6,788 nt of DNA from Verrucomicrobiales bacterium (GTDB lineage Bacteria > Verrucomicrobiota > Verrucomicrobiia > Limisphaerales > RI-55), in assembly GCA_003484235.1 (NCBI GenBank), contig DNDP01000041.1, positions 10,863-17,650 of the forward strand. Direction: 5' to 3'. Position 1 is the stretch's first letter; each line of letters opens with the position of its first letter. Under the pieces are notes generated by a model. That model was not told the origin of the DNA, did not search any database, and saw only the letters and a program-made list of their open reading frames with translations. Of this stretch, positions 1 through 4,635 are shown piece after piece. Made by a program: the position numbers and the translations under genes.

Positions 1-744
1 CTGGCGTTGCTGGATGACCGGGCAATCTTGGCGATCCGCAACAGTCTTGCGAAACTGACGCGGCGGCGTGTCAAACCAGTCGCGGAACCAGCCCGGATGG
101 GTCACCCGGGGTCATCACGGGAACCGGCACTGCGGCGAACGCGTCGATGGGCAACCGGAGTCTATGCGGCGGTGGTCGTCCTCATCGGCGCCGCCCAGCT
201 GGAGAACAGTTTTGGATTCCGTTCCACCGGCCAGGGGCCGGTGAGCTGGCTGCGCCGGCAGCTGGCCCCGTTCATGTTGGTTAACAGCTACGGGCTGTTC
301 CGGGTCATGACCACGGCTCGACCCGAACTGATGGTCGAGGGCAGCATCGACGGCATCGAGTGGAGGGCCTATGCCTTCAAGCACAAGCCGGGTGCGACCG
401 ACCGGGCGCCCGGTTTCCTGCTTCTGCACATGCCCCGGCTGGACTGGCAGATGTGGTTTGCCGCCCTGAGCGAGGGCGATCCGCCACGCTGGCTGGGAGG
501 ATTCAGCGAGGCATTGTTCCGGCGCTCCCCGGACGTTCTCGACCTGCTGGCAGGGAATCCGTTTCCGGAGGACGGGCCGCGCTATCTTCGCATGCTCGCA
601 CTTCAGTATCGGTTCACCTCCCGGGCGGAGCGGGCTGAAACTGGCGATTGGTGGATCGGAGCCCGCAAACGCTACTACGTTCCGATCATGCGCTGGGAGC
701 CGGCTGCAGGTGCGGTGCCGTCATCAGGTGCGGACCGTCCGTGA
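1..744 (+). CDS. Lipase maturation factor (LMF1-like) family protein, C-terminal part, 5' truncated by window
   Basis: The reading frame is open from the first base, so the gene starts upstream; the TTG at 7 is probably internal. The 247 visible residues (numbered from base 1) contain one hydrophobic segment at about 50-68, then the soluble C-terminal domain of the LMF family. Recognisable blocks are NSYGLFRVM (95-103), HMPRLDWQMWF (143-153), NPFP (186-189) and a WW-containing block near the end. In vertebrates LMF1 is a multi-pass ER membrane protein needed to fold lipases; bacterial homologues are presumed inner-membrane proteins of unknown client. The multi-pass N-terminal half expected for the family is not visible. 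No lipase gene is present here, so the substrate cannot be inferred. The gene converges on the PCMT gene with a 44-base gap. I am fairly sure of the family and unsure of the bacterial function. Confidence 0.82.
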   Translation: MALLDDRAILAIRNSLAKLTRRRVKPVAEPARMGHPGSSREPALRRTRRWATGVYAAVVVLIGAAQLENSFGFRSTGQGPVSWLRRQLAPFMLVNSYGLFRVMTTARPELMVEGSIDGIEWRAYAFKHKPGATDRAPGFLLLHMPRLDWQMWFAALSEGDPPRWLGGFSEALFRRSPDVLDLLAGNPFPEDGPRYLRMLALQYRFTSRAERAETGDWWIGARKRYYVPIMRWEPAAGAVPSSGADRP

Positions 745-756
745 GGGATTTGGGGG

Positions 757-788
757 GCGGGTGCGAAAGTCCCGCATTGCGGAGCGGG
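757..788. terminator. Possible hairpins in the convergent gap (weak)
   Basis: The short gap between the two convergent stop codons holds overlapping inverted repeats. GCGGG (757-761) can pair with CCCGC (771-775), and that CCCGC can instead pair with GCGGG (784-788) or fold locally as CCGC-ATT-GCGG (772-782). Neither strand has a T-tract after a stem, so this is at best a factor-dependent or bidirectional transcription end. The call rests mainly on position. Confidence 0.22.
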
Positions 789-1538
789 TTACTCCTCGGC
801 CTTGCCGGTCATCGGTACGAACCGCACCGGAAGAACCGATTTGCGGATGACCTCGGTTCCCTCCTTCCGCAGAAGCATCAGGTTCTGCCCCCTCCACGTG
901 TTGCCGACCGGTATGATCATCTGCCCTCCATTCGCGAGCTGGTCGATCAACGGCCGCGGAATGTGATCAGGGGAGCAGGTGACGATGACGGCGTCGAACG
1001 GAGCCTTCTCCGGCCAACCCTCATAGCCATCACCGATCCGCACGAACACGTTCGTGCAACCCAGCCGTGCGAGGTCTGTTTGGGCACGGCGACCGAGCGG
1101 CTCCACGATCTCGATCGTATAAACCTCCTTCACCAGTTCCGCCAACACGGCTGCCTGATAGCCGGATCCGGTGCCCACCTCCAGCACCCGGTGGGCGGAC
1201 TGCGGTTCGAGCGCCTGGGTCATGAAGGCCACGATGTAGGGCTGTGAGATTGTCTGTCCGTGGCCGATCGGCAGCGGATGATCGCCATAGGCGAGATCGC
1301 GGATGCCCTCCGGGACGAGCTCGTGACGGGGCACCCGGCCCATGGCGGCCAGCACCTGTTCGTTGGTGATGTTGCGACCCCGACCCTGCAACTGGGTGGC
1401 AACCATCTGCAGTCTGGCTTCGGCGAATTTTTCCCGAGCCGTCGTTCCCGCGGAGCCGCCGGGGATGGTTTCTTCCTCCGCCTGACAACCCATGGCGAAC
1501 ACCAGACCGACGAGCAGACTTCGGTGAAAAATCTTCAT
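789..1538 (-). CDS. pcm: Protein-L-isoaspartate O-methyltransferase (PCMT), predicted lipoprotein
   Basis: This enzyme transfers a methyl group from S-adenosylmethionine to L-isoaspartyl residues in damaged proteins, which starts their repair to aspartate. The 249-residue product has the family blocks in order: the N-terminal helix with MV..QL..RG (45-54) and VP.HELVPE (69-77), PIGHGQTISQPYIVA (90-104), the SAM-binding loop VLEVGTGSGYQAA (118-130), GDGYEGW (169-175) with FDAVIVT (181-187), and GGQMIIPVG (204-212). Unlike the roughly 208-residue cytosolic E. coli enzyme, it starts with a basic and hydrophobic leader (1-17) ending in AMG-Cys18, a probable lipobox followed by an acidic linker. 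This suggests a membrane-anchored protein outside the cytoplasm. The lipobox is not ideal because -3 is Ala rather than Leu. No clear Shine-Dalgarno precedes the ATG. Met45 is a less likely start because it falls at the edge of the conserved domain. A TATAGT sits just upstream of the ATG (minus strand) without a good -35. Confidence 0.93.
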   Translation of the reverse strand: MKIFHRSLLVGLVFAMGCQAEEETIPGGSAGTTAREKFAEARLQMVATQLQGRGRNITNEQVLAAMGRVPRHELVPEGIRDLAYGDHPLPIGHGQTISQPYIVAFMTQALEPQSAHRVLEVGTGSGYQAAVLAELVKEVYTIEIVEPLGRRAQTDLARLGCTNVFVRIGDGYEGWPEKAPFDAVIVTCSPDHIPRPLIDQLANGGQMIIPVGNTWRGQNLMLLRKEGTEVIRKSVLPVRFVPMTGKAEE

Positions 1539-1830
1539 GGACCACTATAGCATTGGAAGGGAAGAACCGCCCGGACGGCGTCCTTTCGATTCAGCCGGGA
1601 GCGCTGCTGCACCAGGCGGGGGGAGCAGCCAAGATCTGCAACTGCCCCCCGGCGATCCGGGCGAACTACGGTCGACAAGGCTGTTGACGACGGCAGGTTT
1701 GATGTCCACGAGGGTCGCGAGAGGTCAGGTTGCCGAAGCCGATCGAGTGTTGACCGGCCCGATTCCCGTTTGCGGTTGTCACTTCCTGCATTCCCCTCCA
1801 ACCTCTGCGCCGCCGGCACCCCCGGCAGCT
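1539..1830. other. Divergent intergenic region between pcm and the pyrophosphatase gene
   Basis: These 292 bases separate two divergently transcribed genes, so promoters for both should lie here. Both strands have open frames, but by hand count the third-position GC is only about 59% in the plus frame and 63% in the minus frame, against about 80% in the first 25 codons of the pyrophosphatase, so I read the region as non-coding. It contains an 18-base near-palindrome (1671-1688), a second TGTTGAC (1748-1754) and an inverted repeat GCTGCT/AGCAGC (1603-1608, 1624-1629). TTGAC -35-like hexamers occur at 1684 and 1750, but no convincing -10 lies at the usual spacing. Confidence 0.6.
1671..1688. 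promoter_or_regulatory. Near-palindrome GTCGACA-AGGC-TGTTGAC, possible operator
   Basis: Two 7-base arms (1671-1677 and 1682-1688) are complementary except for one G/T position and are separated by four bases. TGTTGAC recurs at 1748-1754. The site lies mid-way in the divergent intergenic region, where an operator for either gene would be expected. No regulator was recognised for it, and a chance match in GC-rich DNA is plausible. Confidence 0.2.
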
Positions 1831-3480
1831 ATGAGTGAAATCCTCGTCATCGGTCACCGCAATCCCGACACCGACGCCATCTGCTCGGCGGTCGGCTATG
1901 CCGAGTTCAAGCGGCGGACCGGCATGGCCAATGCCGTGGCGGCGCGCTGTGGAGACACCAATGAACGGATCGACTTCGTCCTGCGCACCTTCGGAGTGCC
2001 GGCACCCAAGTTTGTTTCGGACGTCTCCCCCCGGGTCCGCGATGTGATGGCGCCGCATCCGATTTCCGTTTCGGCGGACACGTCGGCCGCCGAGGCGCTG
2101 ATGATCCTCGAGGACCGGGGCAAGCGGGTCTTGCCGGTTCTGAACGCAGAGGGCGTCTGCCTGGGGTTGGTGTCGGTGTTCAAGATGACCCGGTTCTTTT
2201 ACCCGGCTCCGGACCGGCTCTTCGATTCCCGGCGCGTCGTCGCCTCGCTGAACAGTCTTGCGCGCACGCTCGGCGGGGAACTGGTCCACGGCATCGACCC
2301 CGACCGGGAGGAGGACCTGGTCATGATGATCAGCGCCATGAGTCTGGGCTCGTTTGTGCAGCGTCTGCCGATCTATCAGCCGGAAAAGCTCCTGGTCATC
2401 GTGGGGGATCGCGACGACGTGCAGCAGGTGGCCATCGACGAACGCATCCGTGTGCTGATCGTCACCGGCGGTTTGCCCGTGGCGGAGACCGTCCTGCGGG
2501 ATGCAAAGGCGGGCGGGGTGAGCATCGTCCGCTCGCCGCACGACACGGCAACGACGGCGATGCTTTGCCGGGCGGCCATATCCGTGCGGCATCTGCTGAA
2601 CGAGCATGTGCTTACCTTCAATGAGGACGAGGCGCTGGCGGGAATCCGCAGTCTGGCTGCGGAGTCGCAGTTTCAGGGCTTCCCGGTGGTGGGGGACGAT
2701 GGCCGGGTGGTGGGAATGCTTTCGAAATCCGACTTCCTGAAGTCCATTGAACGGAAGCTGATTCTGGTGGATCACAATGAACTGTCCCAGGCGGTGCGCG
2801 GAGCGGACCAGGTGGAGATTCTGGAGATCATCGACCACCACCGAATCGGGACGCTCACCACGCATCAGCCCATCCTTTTCCGCAACGAACCCGTCGGGTC
2901 CACCTCCACCATCGTGGCCGACTGCTTCCTGCGGGCCCAGGTCGAGCTGCCGCAGCACATCGCCGGACTGCTGCTGGCCGGGCTGGTTTCGGACACGCTG
3001 AATCTCACGTCGCCGACCACGACGCCGCGGGACGCGGAAATCCTGACCGTGCTGGAGAAGATCACCCGCATCAACGCCGCGCGGTTCACGGAGAAACTGT
3101 TCGAGTCCGGTTCGCTGCTGATTGCGCGGCCGGCTGCCCAGGCCATCACCACCGACTGCAAGGAATACGCCGAGCAGGACCGCCGGTTCAGCGTCGCGCA
3201 GATCGAGGAGATCGGCTTCGACCAGTTCAACAAGCGGAAGGACGAGGTGCTGGCCGCCCTGCGGGAATACCAGCAGTCGCGCGAATACTACTTCGCCGCG
3301 CTGCTGGTGACGGACGTCGTACGGCAGAGCAGCCTGCTCGTGATCGCCGGCGAGGAAAGCTTCTTGAAGCAGATCGACTACCCCGAGATCGAACCGGGCA
3401 TCTACGAGCTGATCAGCGTCGTTTCCAGAAAGAAGCAGTTGCTCCCCTTCCTGACTCATTGCCTGAAGCGCGCGGGCTGA
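1831..3480 (+). CDS. ppaC: Manganese-dependent (family II) inorganic pyrophosphatase with CBS and DRTGG regulatory domains
   Basis: The enzyme hydrolyses pyrophosphate to two phosphates in the cytoplasm, pulling biosynthetic reactions forward. In the 549-residue product the DHH catalytic domain is split. The N-terminal GHRNPDTDAIC motif gives metal ligands H9, D13 and D15, numbered as in the short Bacillus enzyme. A regulatory insert follows: CBS1 (about 67-120), a DRTGG domain (about 135-250, with VTGG at 211-214) and CBS2 (about 255-308). Catalysis resumes with VDHNE (D314), the DHH motif (335-337) and VSDT (D388). The DHHA2 domain carries SRKKQ (532-536), the phosphate-binding Arg/Lys motif. 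All expected catalytic residues are present. In characterised clostridial CBS-PPases, AMP and ADP inhibit while Ap4A activates, so similar adenylate sensing is inferred. The ATG at 1831 is chosen because H9 then lands as in the family; the frame continues upstream to 1537, but that part lacks coding bias. No strong ribosome binding site is visible. Confidence 0.95.
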   Translation: MSEILVIGHRNPDTDAICSAVGYAEFKRRTGMANAVAARCGDTNERIDFVLRTFGVPAPKFVSDVSPRVRDVMAPHPISVSADTSAAEALMILEDRGKRVLPVLNAEGVCLGLVSVFKMTRFFYPAPDRLFDSRRVVASLNSLARTLGGELVHGIDPDREEDLVMMISAMSLGSFVQRLPIYQPEKLLVIVGDRDDVQQVAIDERIRVLIVTGGLPVAETVLRDAKAGGVSIVRSPHDTATTAMLCRAAISVRHLLNEHVLTFNEDEALAGIRSLAAESQFQGFPVVGDDGRVVGMLSKSDFLKSIERKLILVDHNELSQAVRGADQVEILEIIDHHRIGTLTTHQPILFRNEPVGSTSTIVADCFLRAQVELPQHIAGLLLAGLVSDTLNLTSPTTTPRDAEILTVLEKITRINAARFTEKLFESGSLLIARPAAQAITTDCKEYAEQDRRFSVAQIEEIGFDQFNKRKDEVLAALREYQQSREYYFAALLVTDVVRQSSLLVIAGEESFLKQIDYPEIEPGIYELISVVSRKKQLLPFLTHCLKRAG

Positions 3481-3486
3481 GGTGCA

Positions 3487-3526
3487 GGCCACGGTGGCCG
3501 CCCAGCGGAGGGTGCGGTCCCCCCGC
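3487..3526 (+). terminator. Possible terminator hairpins after the pyrophosphatase gene
   Basis: Six bases after the stop codon, GGCCAC-G-GTGGCC (3487-3499) forms a perfect short palindrome. Next, GCGGAGGG (3505-3512) pairs with CCCCCCGC (3519-3526) with one A/C mismatch and a six-base loop. No T-tract follows, so it is not a textbook intrinsic terminator. It does suggest that the pyrophosphatase and the next gene are transcribed separately. Confidence 0.35.
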
Positions 3527-3572
3527 GTGCAAACCACTTGCCTTCACCAGTTGGCTCGCCCATTTTTCCGGC

Positions 3573-4070
3573 ATGCAATCCCACGAAATCCTCCGCGAGG
3601 TGTTCAAAGGTTCGAGCCCCAAGCAGATCGCCGCCGAACTGGGCGTGTCCCTGTCGATGGTCTACAAGTGGGCCGAGTCGCCGGAGGGCGAGGGGAGCGG
3701 CGCCACCAATCCGCTGGACCGGATTCATGCGATGATCCGCGTCACCGGGGACCGCAGGCTGGTGCAATGGCTGTGCGAAAAGGCGGGCGGCTTCTTCATC
3801 CAGAATCCCAAGGAGAAGCATCCCCATCCGGAGTTCCTGATCCCGGCGACCAACGGCATCGTGCAGGAGTTTGCCGACCTGCTCTCGGTGATTGCGGTGG
3901 CCGCTGCCGACAACCACATCAGCAAGCAGGAGTCCAAGGACATCCGGCGGCGCTGGGAGGAATTGAAGTCGGTCACCGAATGCTTCGTGCGCTGCTGCGA
4001 GGAGGGCAATTTTTCGAAGCTCCGGGACACCATGCCGAAGGCCGCCGAGGCCAGCGGAGCGCCGGCCTGA
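3573..4070 (+). CDS. Small helix-turn-helix protein, phage CII-like regulatory family
   Basis: This 165-residue soluble protein has an N-terminal DNA-binding region. Residues 15-34 (SPKQIAAELGVSLSMVYKWA) form a clear helix-turn-helix. The next part, with LDRIHAMIRVTGDRRLV (48-64) and a GG (72-73), resembles the 'plan of use, then test for a cell state' layout of phage regulatory CII-type (CP76-like) proteins. The remainder (about 93-155) is predicted helical and I do not recognise it. It ends in an Ala-rich tail. The frame extends upstream to 3459 inside the pyrophosphatase gene; the ATG at 3573 is preferred because MQSHEILREVF begins the recognisable domain and avoids the overlap. No clear Shine-Dalgarno is seen. 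No phage structural, integrase or repressor genes flank it, so it looks like a resident chromosomal regulator rather than part of a prophage. The HTH call is solid; the CII assignment is from memory of the family. Confidence 0.8.
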   Translation: MQSHEILREVFKGSSPKQIAAELGVSLSMVYKWAESPEGEGSGATNPLDRIHAMIRVTGDRRLVQWLCEKAGGFFIQNPKEKHPHPEFLIPATNGIVQEFADLLSVIAVAAADNHISKQESKDIRRRWEELKSVTECFVRCCEEGNFSKLRDTMPKAAEASGAPA

Positions 4071-4205
4071 CGGTGGACGGGCGGTTGAACCGCCGCCGGG
4101 AGCGGCATTGACCGGGCAACTTTGGTTCAACAATCGTCAATGGAGGTCTGGCATGCTTCGGCCGGGAGGGCGACGCTGACGGGCAATCTCAACGAAAGGT
4201 TCGCC
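4071..4205 (+). other. Structured leader between the HTH gene and the small hypothetical gene
   Basis: Ten bases after the HTH gene stop, GGCGGTT-G-AACCGCC (4080-4094) is a perfect inverted repeat, able to form a six-base-pair hairpin with loop TGA. GTTGAACC inside it (4084-4091) is also exactly complementary to GGTTCAAC at 4124-4131, so two exclusive folds are possible. GCCGC (4092-4096) can also pair with GCGGC (4102-4106). There is no T-tract. A TTGACC (4108-4113) followed 15 bases later by AACAAT (4129-4134) is a weak promoter candidate for the downstream gene. Confidence 0.35.
4194..4199 (+). promoter_or_regulatory. Ribosome binding site that decides the start of the small gene
   Basis: GAAAGG ends six bases before the ATG at 4206. 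It is the clearest Shine-Dalgarno-like site before a gene in this window, and it favours 4206 over the TTG at 4122 or the ATG at 4140 in the same frame. Confidence 0.6.
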
Positions 4206-4490
4206 ATGCTTCCGAAATACTCCATCGAATACACTGTCAGCTTCAAAAAGCACGACTTCATGCACCACGTGGGCACCGATGATCCGGTCGCAGCCGAGGA
4301 GTTTCTCGAGGAACTGCTCGAACGCGGCTACCGGATCCGGGGCATCAAGCACGAGGGTGCGCAATTGTCGCAGAAGGACGGCGACCGGATGCTCAGAACC
4401 GCGGCCGGAATGCTGGCATCCAAGCGCCTGTGCGCCTCACTTGGCATCAAGCCGGAGGAGGAGCGATTCCGGTTCGGCTTCACCGCCTAG
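4206..4490 (+). CDS. Small hypothetical protein (94 aa)
   Basis: I do not recognise this protein. It starts MLPKYSIEYTV, which reads as a beta strand, followed by a His-rich turn KKHDFMHHV (14-22). A strongly acidic amphipathic helix covers about 27-40 (PVAAEEFLEELLER), then a likely strand (GYRIRGIKHEG, 41-51) and a helix (about 58-79). There is no signal peptide or membrane segment, so it should be cytoplasmic. H16, H20, H21 and H49 might bind metal, but that is only a guess. The start rests on the Shine-Dalgarno-like GAAAGG. It lies 135 bases after the HTH gene on the same strand and ends 107 bases before a good terminator, so it may share a transcript with the HTH gene or have its own promoter. 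Its strong secondary-structure pattern and clean start make it a likely real gene. Confidence 0.75.
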   Translation: MLPKYSIEYTVSFKKHDFMHHVGTDDPVAAEEFLEELLERGYRIRGIKHEGAQLSQKDGDRMLRTAAGMLASKRLCASLGIKPEEERFRFGFTA

Positions 4491-4597
4491 GCACCCGGAC
4501 CGTCCCCGCCGTTTGACGTTCACGCCAAGCTGGAAGGGAGTGTGCGCATGGCTGCTTCCCCAGGGCGCGAGTGGTTGCGGTGGAGGAATGCTGCAAT

Positions 4598-4627
4598 GCG
4601 CGGTTGGAAACCGGGAACCGCGCTTTT
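4598..4627 (+). terminator. Intrinsic terminator after the small hypothetical gene
   Basis: GCGCGGTT (4598-4605) and AACCGCGC (4616-4623) form a perfect eight-base-pair GC-rich stem with a ten-base loop, followed directly by TTTT (4624-4627). It ends plus-strand transcription coming from 4206-4490. The stem also lies 13 bases past the stop codon of the convergent chemoreceptor gene, so it may slow minus-strand polymerase too, although that side lacks a T-tract. The 107 bases between the small gene's stop and this stem hold no supported gene. Confidence 0.75.
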
Positions 4628-4635
4628 CCCACGCC

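Noticed and set aside
1684..1778. TTGACG (1684) and TTGACC (1750) as sigma-70 -35 boxes for the pyrophosphatase gene
   Set aside because: The expected -10 positions read CACGAG and CGGTTG, which are poor matches, so no promoter is called.
1535..1819. Minus-strand 94-residue frame overlapping the pcm start by ATGA, suggesting translational coupling
   Set aside because: Third-position GC is about 63%, with no bias over the region's base composition, and the product is a featureless Arg/Ser-rich sequence.
1537..1830. In-frame 98-codon upstream extension of the pyrophosphatase
   Set aside because: Third-position GC is about 59% by hand count versus about 80% in the gene body, no domain is recognisable, and the ATG at 1831 places the catalytic His at residue 9 as in the family.
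1666..3537. Long minus-strand open frame (623 codons) opposite the pyrophosphatase gene
   Set aside because: It is antisense to a gene with complete catalytic motifs; long antisense frames are expected in high-GC DNA, and the Gln/His/Arg-rich product is typical of such shadows.
3456..4133. Minus-strand 225-codon frame opposite the HTH gene
   Set aside because: The plus strand encodes a clear helix-turn-helix protein; the antisense product shows no recognisable domain.
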